DNA of 64,000 bases. It comes from Aporrectodea caliginosa. Taxonomy: Eukaryota; Annelida; Clitellata; Crassiclitellata; Lumbricidae. The translations under genes were made by a program, and so were the position numbers. The stretch covers positions 1 to 64,000 of the forward strand of contig JACEVL010000766.1 in assembly GCA_020284085.1 (NCBI GenBank), given 5' to 3'. The notes beneath the pieces were generated by a model. The model made no database searches, was not told where the DNA came from, and saw nothing but the letters and a program-made list of their open reading frames with translations. Positions 33,130 through 45,974 of the stretch are shown here, in pieces. Numbering within the stretch: the first letter of the stretch is position 1; every line of letters starts with the position of its first letter.

Positions 33130-34745
33130 AGTAACCGCTAAGAATAGACTTTGGCATCTGGGCCGTGTTTTATCAAATGCTATACCAAAACTTTGACACC
33201 TCTAGCAGATGGGAACACCTTTGATATACACAGCCGATAGGTACCAATTATTGTAAACGAATGGCTCGTTACATTACATTTCTATATAAAATGTCGCTAT
33301 ACAACAAAGAGTGCGCGTCTTACACACCTTTAACACGCACTCTTCCGATGCTATAAATAAATCAAATGCGTTTAATCGATAGTAACTGTCTTCCATCCCC
33401 CTAGTGACACAATGGATGGTCGCCGTTAACGGCCTTTATCGGCCACAAATTGGTGATAAACAAAGAAAAAACTGTCCATAATCGGAGGGGGGGTGCCAGT
33501 CCGAAGCCTGGGTTATTAAGGAGGGCTACGTTATATATCTTTCGACGTCGTTAAACCGAAGATAACACTTTGGATGAAATAATATCTAATAATAACATCG
33601 GCAAGAAGCTAGGATAAGGTCCAAATAGACAGTACATAGTTCATCTGGTGGATAAAAGCAACAAACTTTTCTAGCTTAAAGAAAAACATATTCTTCTCGG
33701 CCAGAGGCATCACTTTATTCAAACGGGAACAGAGTAAAATAGATGATTGAAAATATGCTAAATATTCCAATGTTCCCGAGTTGATGCGTAGCACTATAAT
33801 ACTATGCTGATGCGCAGAATATAATTTTTGCTTTTGACAACATCAGAAATCTTTGATATAGACACCATGCCGTGTTTTGCCAAATGCTATACGAAAACTT
33901 TGACTCCTCTGGCAAAGGAGAGCATATTTCATATAGACAGCGGGTCCCGAAAGGCGCTCATTATTTTAACTAATGGCTCACGAATACAGTACACTAAATG
34001 ACGTCTTATACATAAGCAGCACATAAGTAACTTAAAGTATGCCATATGTTATAAACTCACATCCATTTTCCACAGTTTACAACTTGCATTGTATCATGAT
34101 AATCTTGTCGACATGTTTGCATACAGTGCTGCGTCGTTTTACACTGTGACCTGCTACACGTATTTCTGTCTTGCTTGACCCTTTCTTGGAACAAGGTTTT
34201 AGTCAACAGCCTTCTAAATCGAAACTCCTCAGGAACAGTTTCTCAGACATCGTATCATGACGAAATTTTAGACGAAACATCTCCTGATATCATCTCGCTT
34301 TCCTTTGAGAGGATGTCCTTCACAGTAGGATGTTGTTTAAAACACAGGAGATTGTTTCTTCACAGTGGGTATATTATTGAGAAGAGGGGATTGTCCTAGA
34401 AGAGATGTTCGTCTATGTGGGCGATGTCCCTCGTGGCTCCTCCACCAACGCCTTGGTGTTGGAATGTAGTAGCATCAACTGTCGACTGGATCTGGATGTT
34501 CGTTCGTACCATCTCCTCCGAATGTTTCTTTGCGTAAGACTCCAGATCTAGACAACGAGAGAACAGAGCGTCACCAGATGTATGTATATGTAGGCCTATG
34601 TACGTATGTATGAGTGTATGTATGAGTGTGTGTGTGTGTCTAATTTACTGTGTATGCATGTATGTATGAGGACACTTAATAGACAGTATTTCTAAGGATG
34701 TCACAAAAGCACTTTCTCTGCACTATCCTACAAGATGCACGTGTT
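33130..34745. repeat. Segmental duplication, copy alpha (partner 8770-10763)
   Basis: Contains M3 (33292), M2 (33418), M1 (33488), M4 (33570-33850), a duplicated 'gacaccatgccgtgttttgcc' block and then the gene end shared with copy beta. It also holds an internal duplication: 33175-33250 and 33865-33945 both carry 'ccgtgttttatcaaatgctata...tttgacacctctagcaga'. It extends past beta's end into a penultimate exon, so alpha is the more complete copy. Confidence 0.85.
34396..34547 (-). CDS. Terminal exon of an unrecognised gene
   Basis: Minus strand, preceded by a pyrimidine-rich acceptor (CTCTCGTTGTCTAG). 50 codons: DLESYAKKHSEEMVRTNIQ, a variable glycine-rich stretch, then RDIAHIDEHLF and TAG (34398-34396). 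It joins the exon at 34841-34968 in phase (G|AT, Asp). The paralogue at 10478-10632 conserves both ends of the peptide, with synonymous differences and an in-frame indel, so the frame is real. I do not recognise the family. Upstream exons should lie to the right on the minus strand; I could not find them. Confidence 0.7.
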
Positions 34746-34840
34746 ATAACATAGATGATTAGCGTCACCCTTCTCCTTTAGCCAGCCTTTGGACTGGCAC
34801 TACCAGAGTACTGGCAGTGTACTAAGAAAGCGTTTCTTAC

Positions 34841-34968
34841 CGGCCAAGACGAATCCTGTGTCTCTGATGGTCTTGCGCTGTGTCTTCCAGATGACGTGCA
34901 TTCGGTGAAAGAGTCCGACGTAGAAGTCGTTTAGAACGCCCAACAGTTGACCTCGTCGATTGCATTCC
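34841..34968 (-). CDS. Penultimate exon of the same unrecognised gene
   Basis: Minus strand, acceptor ATTCTTGTTTCAG|GG, donor GCCG|GTAAGA. 42 whole codons: ECNRRGQLLGVLNDFYVGLF, HRMHVIWKTQRKTIRD, TGFVLA. Basic and amphipathic, no known motif that I can name. It starts with the last base of a codon, so the previous exon must end with two bases of one. The intron to the terminal exon (34548-34840) contains a minus M1 module (about 34755-34830) and a GT-rich tract. Confidence 0.65.
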
Positions 34969-34989
34969 CTGAAACAAGAATTCCATCCG

Positions 34990-35340
34990 CACAGAAAAAA
35001 TCACCAAACTTCGTAATCATAATATCCAAATAACTAAAGAACCACTAGAAAGCTGAGTGCAGGGCACCTGCTTATTCACGAGCGCTGTGCTCCAGTTAGG
35101 ATGTCGTTGAGAAATGCAAGTAGATAAATGTATAAAAGTACGCAGGAAGGAAGGAAGGTAGGCAGATAGATAGGCCTTCCTAAGTAGGTATGTATTTATA
35201 TAGCACATTTCGGAACCTCTAAAAGGCAACGGTTGTCAGTATATGGACATCAGTCGCATTTCGAACACACTTTTACCAGAAATAAACTTAGAGCTCATCT
35301 GTTTCCTTATCTTCACTTCTACTTTGGTAATTGTAATGGC
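34990..35340. other. No gene recognised
   Basis: Probably an intron of the minus-strand gene. Contains a short (GGAA)n/(GGTA)n tract at about 35145-35165 and nothing else supported. Confidence 0.35.
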
Positions 35341-35344
35341 ACAT

Positions 35345-35550
35345 TTTATATAGCGCCACTTCGAGACAGACTTAGAAACGGTGGTCAGTTGGTTAGAGCG
35401 TTAGCCTTGCGACGTGGAGAGTACGGGTTCGATCCTTTGAGACGGTTACTGGGTAGGAGAGAGAGACCTTGAGCAATGTTACTTAATGATATGTTACTTG
35501 TTGCGTTTTGACAGCAAGTTATGAAATAAACGAAAATACAATACAATCTT
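35345..35550 (+). mobile_element. SINE, family B type, next to a minus-strand hairpin tail
   Basis: tRNA-like head with A box TGGTCAGTTGG (35382-35392) and B box GGTTCGATCC (35426-35435). The 3' end TTGTTGCGTTTTGACAGC ... GAAATAAACGAAAATACAATA is the family B tail seen at 8398. The left side (TATATAGCGCCACTTCGAG) is a minus-strand hairpin tail from another element. Confidence 0.65.
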
Positions 35551-35749
35551 TCACTCACAGTTGCTCAGCGCTATCGACTGATGACCGGTCGTTAGATAGT
35601 AGCGCTTATTAAAGAAGTGCATTGTAGTAATAAACAACGACAACTTGAGATGCCTGGCGATGTCGTGAAACGAGGTGAGGAGCTGGCGATTGACAGAGAC
35701 GAGGCTGTGCTGACCCTGCACGGGAAGGACTAAGTATACTAAGTAAGTA

Positions 35750-35940
35750 ATTATTATTATTCTTATTAAATAATAATAATTATTATTATTATTATTAAAT
35801 AAATTTGTAGCGCGTGCAAGGTCACACCGAAATGTGAATCTGAGGCGCGGTAATAATAATAATTAATTAATTAATTAATAATTAAGTAATAATTAATTAA
35901 TTAATTAATTAATAATTAAGTAATAATTAGTAATCAAGAG
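35750..35940. repeat. TAAT/ATTA simple sequence with a 36-bp direct repeat
   Basis: (TTA)n and (AATT)n tracts. Between about 35857 and 35932 a unit of about 36 bp ending TAATAATTAAGTAATAATTA occurs twice. It is nearly self-complementary. Confidence 0.8.
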
Positions 35941-36093
35941 AGGCAGAGTGATTTACTTGTTGAGGCAATCCTCTCTCATCGCTGAGATCGTAATGCGAGT
36001 CAAGTTGATGCCCATCACCGCAAATGGAAAATTCTGAAAAAGAGACGATCAAGGACTCCTATGAATTCTCTTCTCCTCCGTGTCTGCCCATCA

Positions 36094-36232
36094 CCAGTCC
36101 TCCTCCTCCTCTTCCTCCTCCTCCTCCACTTTCCTCCTCCTCATTCCTCCTCCTCCTCCACTTTCCTCCTCCTCCTCTTTCCTCCTCCTCCTCCACTTTC
36201 CTCCTCCTCCTCATTCCTCCTCCCACTACATA
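36094..36232. repeat. (TCC)n-rich imperfect microsatellite
   Basis: Pyrimidine-only plus strand made of TCC and CTTTCC units, giving poly-Pro/Ser/Leu frames that are artefacts. Confidence 0.95.
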
Positions 36233-36582
36233 CCCCAAGCACCTCCAGACGTCCCTGATGGTCGTCTCCGGATAATTCTCACGTCGTCTTCCCCATTTCC
36301 CATCAGGGATCCTGAGATCATCTCTGTCTCTTCCATCCTTCTGAATAACCATCCATGAAAAGTACCGACGTACCGTACGTTCGGAATGCATTGTTGTCCA
36401 TGTCTTGTGACAACCGTGGCCTCTCAGAGGTTAGGTACAAAGGCACTATTATATAAACAGATGGGAACTGCATGTACCATGCATAATTCTCATCTTCGGC
36501 TTCTGACAGTGTTCTGCAAATCCTCTTCTCCGATCCACTGCACATGTTATGATTACTGCGCTGTATAAGTCGGATGAGATGA

Positions 36583-36693
<111 letters not shown>

Positions 36694-36884
36694 GAGAGAC
36701 AGAGAGACAGAGAGAGAGCGAGAGACTAGACCTGAGTTACGTGTATTGAGAGACGATAGATGGTTCGTGCCAGCGCCTGTGTCTTTAGATCCGTCACCAG
36801 GTGGAGCAGTTGGAGGAGGGAGAGAAACCCCGCCCCTCGCAGGTCGGTCGATGGGTCCACACCTACAACATCCATCACATCATC

Positions 36885-37230
36885 ACATCACATTAGATTC
36901 ATCATAGCGCCTCTGTGACGTTCTCGATAGGCGCTACGTAAATACGAGACGCATCACCTAACTTGGAGAAGAAGAGCAGTCCCTTAAGCTGGTCCTGAGG
37001 CAGCCATGAGTATGAAGTGCTATACGGACTTCATTTTCTTGATTTCGGCATATGGGGACGGGTGACCAGTCCTCCCCTTGCTGACCCATCTTCTCATCGT
37101 CAGTGTACTCATTACAGCCGAGTTGGATTGAGGTGGAGCAGAAATCTCGAATCACATTTCTGCCCTGGCGGGGATTCGAACCATCGACCTCTCGATTGAC
37201 GCTATAACCACTACACCATCTAGCACCCCA
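36885..37230 (-). mobile_element. tRNA-derived SINE, family D
   Basis: Minus strand: A box TGGTGTAGTGG (37218-37208), B box GGTTCGAATCC (37182-37172), then a body of about 220 bp not seen elsewhere in the window. It ends with the hairpin TAGCGCCTATCGAG ... CAGAGGCGCTATGATG and a (TGATG)n tail. Sharing the hairpin with LINE-L and family A makes it a fourth SINE type using the same 3' end. Confidence 0.75.
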
Positions 37231-37574
37231 TAACTTGACTCACTACCAAATTACCAAAGCTTACATTGACCCTACCTGACTTTTGTACTTAGCAGGCCTA
37301 CTGGTCAGTGTTTTTTTTCTAGCAAAAAAGGTTCCGGAACTCGACAAAATCAGAACAATTATAGGGGCATAATTTATGCAAATGTTTATATTTAATATAT
37401 TTCACTATAAATAAACAATGAAAGCAATTAAATTAAATTAAAGTATCTAAATAATTTAAAATGAGTTTTTATTAAAAATTTTAATTAATTAAAATATTTG
37501 TAATATCTGAAAAAGGTCCCGGAACGCCGTTCCGGACCGCTACGGCTGAAAAAAACACTGGTACTGGTCAAGAA

Positions 37575-37790
37575 CGTCGATGTCCTAGTGTTAGACAGTG
37601 GCCGATTGGACGTGTGCCGGCCTTGTACTGTGAAGAGCCCGGGTTCGATCTTCCTCCCCTGAGGAGATGATTACTGTGTAGGGACCTTGAATAAGTACTT
37701 CACTGACAACTGCTAAGTGCCTCAGGATCAGATCTTCAGACTTTGCATCGTCGTTACGCAGAAACTACTTACCCACCTACACTGTCCCAC
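37575..37790 (+). mobile_element. tRNA-derived SINE, family C-like
   Basis: A box TGGCCGATTGG (37599-37609), B box GGTTCGATCTT (37642-37652), then GTGTAGGGACCTTGAATAAG and CACTGACAACTGCTAAGTGC. The last part aligns with family A's central domain, so heads differ while the middle is shared. No clear 3' tail. Confidence 0.65.
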
Positions 37791-37804
37791 GGTTAAATAA
37801 CTAC

Positions 37805-38350
37805 CACAGTGATTGCCTATCATCGGTTGGTGCCAGTCTGAAGTCTGAATAAATAATGCGGCCCTGGCGAACCCAATAGCCAATACTGGTATCTCTCTTA
37901 GGACGCTTCTTCGTTAAACCGAAAATACCACTGCGGATGAAATAATCTAATAACATCGGGAATTAGTGAGGAGGAGAAGGTCCAAAATGAGAGGGCATTG
38001 TTCATCTGGTGGATAGAAGCAACACACTTTTCTGGCAGTGGTAGAGCCTTTCTTAACAGTCACAAGATGTGCCTAGTAATGGATAATACGGTGCTCGTCT
38101 TAAACACCTTTAAAACGCATTTTTCCAACCTTACAAATTCAGCAAATGCGTTTAATCACAAGACAACAAAAGATCCTCAAGAATGAAGTAAGGTCGACGT
38201 TAACGGTCCTTGGCGGCCACAAAATGGTGATAAAGACAGAAAACTGCCTACCATCGAGTGGTACCAGTCCAAAGCATGGGTTACAGAGAAGGGCGACGTC
38301 AATCACCCTCGTTATGAGTTATTATACAACGTCACTAAACATAACCTAAA
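37805..38350 (+). repeat. M1-M4-M3-M2-M1 module block
   Basis: M1 (37828-37917), M4 start (37929-38040, with an intact TTCATCTGGTGGATAGAAGC empty site), M3 (38063-38160), M2 (38191-38255) and M1 (38256-38340), all plus. M4 is cut short relative to the copies at 1535 and 33655. Confidence 0.75.
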
Positions 38351-38487
38351 AGATTTCTTCAAGATTCTCGACTTCCATTTCCTTTGAGACGAAGGTCGAC
38401 TGATGTCTTGTTCATTATGATACTGGTGCAATAGAAGTCATCACACTACATGTACAAGGCTACCAAACATACACTATCTTGGCGCAG

Positions 38488-38670
38488 ACGTGGAGGGCAA
38501 AGCGTCAGCAGGCGGTGTGGAAACCGGTGGCGAAGACGTAGTGGTCAAAGCGTCTGCAGGCGGAGCGAGGACAGCAAATGGAGAATCAGTGGGAAGATTC
38601 AAAGAAGATGGCAGCAACCCAGAGAAGTGTGATCCCGTTGGAGTGGAAATTAGTGTCTTACCGGAACGAA
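38488..38670 (+). CDS. Possible isolated exon, unrecognised
   Basis: 183 bases between an acceptor-like CTTGGCGCAG and a good donor (CGAA|GTAAGT). The plus frame reads 60 codons with two copies of VKASAGG-like sequence, then GESVGRFKEDGSNPEK and GVEISVLPERS. It is open on the minus strand too, so coding strand and reality are uncertain. No neighbouring exon with a matching phase is certain; the exon-like segment at 40123 is one candidate. Confidence 0.3.
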
Positions 38671-38839
38671 GTAAGTAACGGCCTGTTGTTTGATTGTCCG
38701 GCCCACTCATCTATGTGATGTTCTAGGAGTACGGTGCGTGTGACGAGTGTCTGTAGTCAGATGATCCAGAAACGTTGTCTCGAGAGGTACGGAAGCGACC
38801 TTTTCTTTTGAGTTCTCCACCACTTGTAGTGTCGTTCTA

Positions 38840-39520
38840 CTACTATCGTGTACTCTGTAAGTCTAGTAAGTAAGTCTACTGTAACACTCTTTATTGTCTA
38901 ACCACCCATCATACACTATGTAAGCTACACAGAGCTCGTGACTCCACCACACGCACCGACTGGTGATAATTGCCGGAACTGTCCTTAAATACTCCCACGA
39001 TGACGACGATGGCAGCCTAGCCCGGCCAGCCGCACATGCATGCACCAGCTCCTCCCATGATGACACTACAGTAATATAGTTTAGAAATAAGGTTACTGGC
39101 AAAATCCGTCAACCTATCGTACATTTTATTTATTACTAATAAACGTTGACTCTTTATTCACATAATTTGTTTTCTCTTGCTCCCACGCGCCACAAATTCG
39201 AAGATGGTTTATAGAAGTCTACATTCAACGATACCTATATTCCGTTAAACCCTACCTATGCCAATACCAGACTTAACAGCAAAGACGTTATTTTGTATTG
39301 TAATGGAGGAGACCTGTCACCAAAACCTTTTAAAGTGTTGGTGATAGTTTTCAAAGGAAAATTCAAACAATTAACGGCGGTGTATTCCTGTATATTAACT
39401 ACGGCAATGATGATAATTATATGACTTCACCTAAGCTTACTTACTCAGTGTTTTATGTGCATAAATAGGTGACACCATCCACAAAATCATATCAAGTTTC
39501 TATTAAATGCAAGGAGGCAG
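38840..39520 (+). repeat. R-long repeat, partial copy
   Basis: Matches 42530-42690 ('ggttactg..aaaatccgtcaac...taataaacgttgac...ttattcacat'), 43210-43480 ('ctatgccaataccagac...ttttgtattgtaatggagga') and 53690-53790 ('atcatatcaagttt...gaagggaagaagag'). Internal parts present in other copies are missing. Confidence 0.65.
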
Positions 39521-40110
39521 AGGAGAGAGAGAGAGAAGGGAAGAAGAGAGAAGTTGGTGGCTCGGTAATAGAGGAATCTTCGTCATCATTTCGATTGGAC
39601 ATAGTTAAGCCCTTGCTTAATAAGAAAGCGTCCTTAGAGGGTCTCTGAAAAATGCGGCTCTCAGTAGCTTAGTGGTGTTCATTTAAATACAAAGAGCTCA
39701 TCTATGAGCAAATAATGCGCGGAAAAACTGTAAAAGTTATCCCGCGCACACTCTAAGTTTAGATAAGGGCAAACCTGGCAACCGTAAGATTTAACTAAAA
39801 ACTGAATAAACCAGCTACCTAACTAGACACCCTTAAACCGTTTAAATCAATGTTATAATTACGGACAGTTAAGAAAATTTGACGTTGCATCTGGTTTTGT
39901 GGTCGTTATACTAGTTAATTCCATAACCGCCGTTTTCGAGTTATGTGCCAGCCCCAAGTCTAGATCAAGAAGAGGGGCTACGTCAACGACCTTGGCGGCC
40001 GCTTGATGTCGCTAAACACTGGAAACTAATACAAGGATGATAGATATCTTAACGAAACCATAACTACTCATTGTTTCATGATGCATAAATTGATGACGTT
40101 GTCGATACCT
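39521..40110. other. No gene recognised
   Basis: Mostly unique sequence with a degraded plus M1 copy at 39953-39985 (GTGCCAGCCCCAAGTC) followed by an M2-like 'cgaccttggcggccgc'. Confidence 0.35.
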
Positions 40111-40114
40111 CATG

Positions 40115-43100
40115 ATAGTAGAGCGAGACTCGATCACTGGAAGAAGATGAACCCATCATCAGGGCGTCCATGGAGCGCCGCTTTTTCTCAACCGAACGCT
40201 TGAGGAGTCACTACTGATGTATACTTGGTATTATATATCTTCGTTTAATAGAACAAACGGTTTGTCACCGTTTGTCAAACCGCAGTGAGTTACGTAATGG
40301 AAAGGAAGACATGTAGATCTAATATATGTGGTATAGTTGCTGATTTTATTGTTTATTGAAAATCCTAAATTAGAGTATGTGGGTTATATGCTACCGTATT
40401 TTATAAAGAATTCTTGGTATGAAATTTCTGTCGTCTTTTGCGGGAAGTTGGAAGGGTGAGACCTCGTACCCAGTAATCTTTATTATATTTCTTATAAGTA
40501 GGCCAACAATATATTTAGTAGCCAGCAATCTTAGTAATCTAGCTTACAGGTATATTATACTTCAAAACCAGTATTATTACTAAACTAGCTTATAAGTATA
40601 CTCAGTAACCAGTATTTATCCCCATCAGAGCGCCTCTGATGATTCTCTCTTGAAGTAGCGCTATACAAATTAGCAATTACCATTACCATCTCGTAGTTAA
40701 CGTCCTCATTACCTTATCTAAGGTAACAGGTCCATGGTGGTCTCGATGTGGTAGGCGCTGTCACAAGAAAGATTACTGGCATCGCCTTCCTCTTTTATCC
40801 ATGCTTAGGACTGGCACCATCCCATAACGGAGTTGGAGTTAATATGGTTGGAGTCCAGTTAATTTATGGTATCAAAAGTCGTTGGCTTCAATGGGAAACG
40901 GTTAGGTTACTAAACGTTTAACAACACCTTCCGTGCTGAACTGTTGATCAAGATGTCGGAGTGTCTGGTTCACTTACGCCCCATTTAAAGCTCTAATGAG
41001 TACACCGACCGTACACTGTCGGTGGGAAGATGAGACGGCCAGATAGAGGACTGGGTTCCCGACCTTTAAAGAAAATGAAGTGGCCTATGTTTCACACCCA
41101 TGACTCCCTCTGAAATTATTATTCGTTGCTGTGTAACCACACTGTGTCATAACAAAGATGATTAGCGTCACTTTCTGAGTCTCTTCTTTCTTCAGACTTG
41201 GGACTGGCAGAGAAGAGCAGTGGCGGAATTAAATTATGTCCATATCCACTGCTTTGAGAAAATATAAGCCTCCTAATTACGGTGTTGAATGCAGCTTTCT
41301 TCTTCATGTATTTACACGATTTTGGTGGCATAATTATTACGGCTGCAAGAGCCGTCGACTTTAATCCCTCACTTAACCGTAGTAGACACAAATATCAATG
41401 ATAATGTTTTTTTTAAACCACAGTTTAACGTCGTCTTATGACATCAAAGGCCGTTGACGACAATACAGAAAATATACAATACAATTAGAACCAGAAACTT
41501 ATAGCATCCGAACGACACCATTAAAGATGTCGAAACGGAGCTTTACAATTTCACTAATATTCAATATTTTGCAACATAAAGTAGTTCATCTCATACTGTC
41601 TGTGATTATTTTATCCTGACAAATTTAATTAATTAACTAACAAAGCATACATGTATTACAATTGATTAAGGTATTCATTTAAACTGTCCATGTATCTAAC
41701 AAAAATACTATAATAAAAATTAAAAAAATGTTTATTAACAAATAAAGTATACATGTATTATAATTGTTTAAAGTAGGCCTACTCTTTCAAACTGTTCATG
41801 TTTCTAACACACCATAATAAAAATTTTGTTAACCAAAAATAATAAACCAATGATAATAACTTGCGATTGATGTTTATATAGAAATGTTAGACATCGTTTT
41901 AAAGGTGTCTAATATTTAGCTCTGTGTATAATTATTATGAAGAGTCTCACTATAATTATTTGCAATTATTCATGATTGTAAAATGAAGGTGAATGCCTAA
42001 GTGTCTGTCTGAGACTGTTTGTCTATGTGTTGCTCTGACTATGCAGCTGTCTGTCTGTCTATAACCGTCTTTTTTCGCACTATTTATATCTATCGATTTG
42101 AATTATTTAGCGCCAAAATGTTATGCCCTCGTTGCTTCATCTTCCCACCGACTGAATACGGTAAGCTATTGTTTGACGATGCTATATCAAAACAAAGATG
42201 AATAGCGTTGCCCTCCTCCTTTATACGCGCTAAGGACTGTCACCACTAGACAACGACACCGGCAGAGTGTCTATGTTCATTTCCACTATATTGGAGATAG
42301 TATAAGCGTGGTGTTTGGAGTGTAACTCAAGCTTTGTGTTTCAATTCAAATTAGCGAGCATTCAATTGCGCACCTGCATGCTGAGTACTGCGATAGATTG
42401 TTTCAGTCTTATATAAATAATCTTAAGGAGTTTTATAGGTGCCTAAGGGCAACTTGGGATTTTATGTAGGCCTACTGCAATAGGTGTTTCACGACATCTT
42501 AAAGTAGTGTAAGTTACATGGTTTAGAGTTATGGTTACTGATAAAATCCTTCAACATTTCGCATATTCTATTTATCATGAATAAATGTTGACGTTTTATT
42601 CACAGTATTTTGTTGTTGTTTTTTCCTTCGAAGCGCAATAAATTCGACATTAACTAATATTTTCTTGTCTTGCTTTACCAAATTTTACCTTATCCATGCA
42701 CTTTCCTTCAGAAATTCTCTAAACACGTGTTAAAGAACGTTTAGGCATTACAAATACAGCTTTTATGTGCACCGAGACTAGGTTCGTCATTCTTAAGCCT
42801 GCGTAAAGGAGGAGGGCGACGCCAAACAGCGTTGTTCTTATGACACAGCGTTGTTAAACAAGAAACTACAGACCCAGACAGATGTGTACTTCACGGTTTA
42901 ATCATCGGTTGAGTTAGACGTTAATCAACGATGCTTTGACGCGGGGTCGTTAAACAGAAACTACTAAACAACCGTTAAACACTGATTGAACGAGCTCTCT
43001 AATCAGACACCCTTAAGTCACTGCGTAGCGACCCTGGACAAGTTGCTCAATGCTCACCCACAATTGTCTTTGAGGAAGGCATCGGAAACCACCTCACTCG

Positions 43101-43520
43101 CTAATTATTCATCTACCAGAAAACACTCAACACTCTGTCGAAGGACCTGCCGTCCGTCATCGTCGTCGTCGTCGTCATCATCATCGTCATCATTATTCAA
43201 TTAGTCCTATAAATTATTCCGTAGAATTCTACCTATATGCCAGCAACAGACTTAACCGCACAGACGTAACTTTGTATTGTGACGGTGGAGTCCGGTCACC
43301 AACACCTTTTCAAAGTGGTGGTGTCAGTCACTGCCACTTTCTGGCCCTGTGCTGAAATATCTTTTGCACTTTTTTGGCATAAAGCAAGTTCAAGCAACGA
43401 TAATTAACGGCAGTGTATTCCTGCATATTTAACCACCGCAACGATGATAGATGTCTTCACGTTGGCTTACTTACTTATTGTTTTACCACGCACAAAGTTG
43501 TGAAGTCGTACGTGGATCTT
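40115..43520 (+). repeat. R-long repeat, copy 1 (least interrupted)
   Basis: Aligns in order with 44480-49150. It includes an exon-like start (40123-40217), a family B SINE tail (40245-40290) and a hairpin tail (40625-40675). Minus M1 copies lie at 40750, 41132 and 42165, with the block 'cactgtcggtgggaagatgagacggcc' (41018), the block 'gaaggtgaatgcctaagtgtctg' (41985) and the 3' part from 42535. It lacks the hAT element, the LINE and the SINE that interrupt copy 2, so it acts as an empty-site reference. Confidence 0.85.
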
Positions 43521-43904
43521 TGGAATCACCTCGACCGATAGTCCTGGTTGGAGCTTCGATTTACCAAAGGCAGGAGTTGAATATCTGTTATACTATACTC
43601 TGTAAACTTCCATATTACTAATCAGCAGCTTAATTCCTCGATATTATAACATAATGATTACTCTTATAAAAAAGGTGTCTAATTGCAGCGCAATTGTCTA
43701 TGCAATAATTATTATTGAAATTTATCAGTCTATTCATGTACTTATTAGTAAACGCAACCTTGGAATTGTCTATAGCACTGAAGCTAAAAGCAAGGCCAAA
43801 ACGTACTCACGAGCGCTGCGTCAAGTCAGGAGGTGAAATGATACCGTACGACGAACAAGGTCCGGGGAAAAGAGAAAATATATAGGGAGAGATAAAGATA
43901 TAGC
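43521..43904. other. No gene recognised
   Basis: Between R-long copy 1 and the microsatellite cluster. Short frames only. Confidence 0.35.
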
Positions 43905-44395
<491 letters not shown>

Positions 44396-44595
44396 GTCAC
44401 ATGTACATCCAATGGCCATCCATATATGTACGTACAGTGTTAAAAAGTAAGTTTTGATCGTTTTCTGAATATATATATGTTCGCAGGACGAGACGCGACT
44501 ACTGGAAGAAGATGGACCCATCATCAGGGCGTCCATGGAGCGCCGCCTTGTATCAACCGAACGCTTGGGGAGTCACTGCGGTCAGTACCAAGCTT

Positions 44596-44966
44596 ATGGG
44601 GCGCGGTGGTGTAGGGGTACGGTATGTTTGGTGCCTTGCAGCCCAAGGGTTGCGGGTTCGAATCCACCTCAAGCCGCCGCGTAGGGACCCTGGGCAAGTC
44701 CTTCACTCACAATTGCTCATGCGCTTCGGCGTGAAACTCCGATTCAGTGTACGCAGCTGTAGTCGGGAGCGCCTCTGAGTAGAAATCTTGAACGGACGCT
44801 ATAGCAAGTGCTCATACATACATACATACATACATACATACATACATACATACATACATACATACATACATACATACACATACATACATACATACATACA
44901 TACATACATACATACATACATACATACATACATACATACATACATACATACATACATACATACATA
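44596..44966 (+). mobile_element. SINE family A with (CATA)n tail
   Basis: Full-length: head with TGGTGTAGGGG and GGTTCGAATCC boxes, central domain, hairpin tail GGAGCGCCTCTGAGTAG ... CGGACGCTATAG, then CATACATACA expanded to about 150 bp (44814-44966). The frames at 44524-44778 are SINE sequence and not genes. Confidence 0.92.
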
Positions 44967-45861
44967 AGTATACTTCGTAGCCAGTAGTCTGAGTATAAGT
45001 ATATCTTATAAATATACATAATAACAAGTAGCGAGTTATCTTAGTAATCTGTTTTATAAGTATACTCAGTAACCAGTAATTATCCGAGCGTCTCTGATGA
45101 GTCTTTCTGAAGGTGGCGCTATAAAAATGTGCAATTACCATTACCATCTTGGAGTTCTCGTCCACAATACCGTATCATAGGTAAGAGGATTACGGTGGTC
45201 CCACTGCCGATATATGCACGGTCATAAGAAAGATGATTATCGTCTCCCCTCCTTTATCCATGCTTAGGACTGGCACCATCCTATGGCGGAGTTGGAGTTA
45301 ATGTGGTTGAATTCTAATTATTTTATGTCATCAAAATGAATTGTATACGATGGGAAACGTTTAGGTTATCAAATGTTTAGCGACACCTTGCGTGCTGAAC
45401 TGTTAATCAAGATGTAAGGCTTTCTGGTCAACATAGCCAACTCAGCTGTAATGACTACACCGACAGTACACTGTCGGTTGGAAGATCTGACGGTTAGCTA
45501 GTGGACTTGGTTCTCTTTTCTTTTACGCCGAGGTTAAGAAAATGAAGTCGCTTATTTTTCACATCCATGACTGCCTCTGAAATAATTGCAAGTTGCTGTT
45601 TAACGAAACTGTGTCATAACAAAGATGATTAGCGTCACCCTCCTCTTTCTTCAGACTTGGGACTGGCAGAAAAGAGCAGTGGCGGAGTTTATTATCTCCA
45701 TTTCCACTGCTTTGAGAAAATATAAGCATACTTTTACGGTGTCGAATGCAACTTTGTTCTTTATGTATGGTTCTCCTTCATTTGGTGACATCTTACGTCT
45801 GCCAGGGCCGTTGACTTTAATTCCACACCCAATCCAAAATTGCAGTGACAACTGGATTGGA

Positions 45862-45943
45862 TCCACAGTTTAACGGCAGCTTATGACAACATAGGCCGTT
45901 GCCGCCGACAAAGATTAGATTTTTTGGCATATTACAGCTCTTC
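45862..45943 (+). repeat. M5 module
   Basis: Starts ATCCACAGTTTAACGGCAGC, includes ACATAGGCCGTTGCCGCCGA and ends GGCATATTACAGCTC. Near-identical copies lie at 54382, 54489, 59738 and, on the minus strand, 60863. The 13-bp TGCAGTGACAACT occurs on both sides here (45841 and 45944) and could be a target duplication. R-long copy 1 has a diverged version at the same place (41425-41470). Confidence 0.8.
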
Positions 45944-45974
45944 TGCAGTGACAACTTTGTGCGATTGAAGTTTA

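Noticed and set aside
35639..35735. Small plus ORF (28 codons) or minus exon
   Set aside because: Both strands are open over a short span and there is no usable donor in a matching phase, so it was not called.
36024..36391. Poly-Pro/Ser/Leu plus frames and a Glu/Gly-rich minus frame
   Set aside because: They come from the (TCC)n tract. The non-repetitive part of the minus frame shows no domain or splice support.
44744..45165. Cys/Met/Tyr/Val repeat frames here and at 48585-48933
   Set aside because: They are SINE tails of CATA/ATGT repeats.
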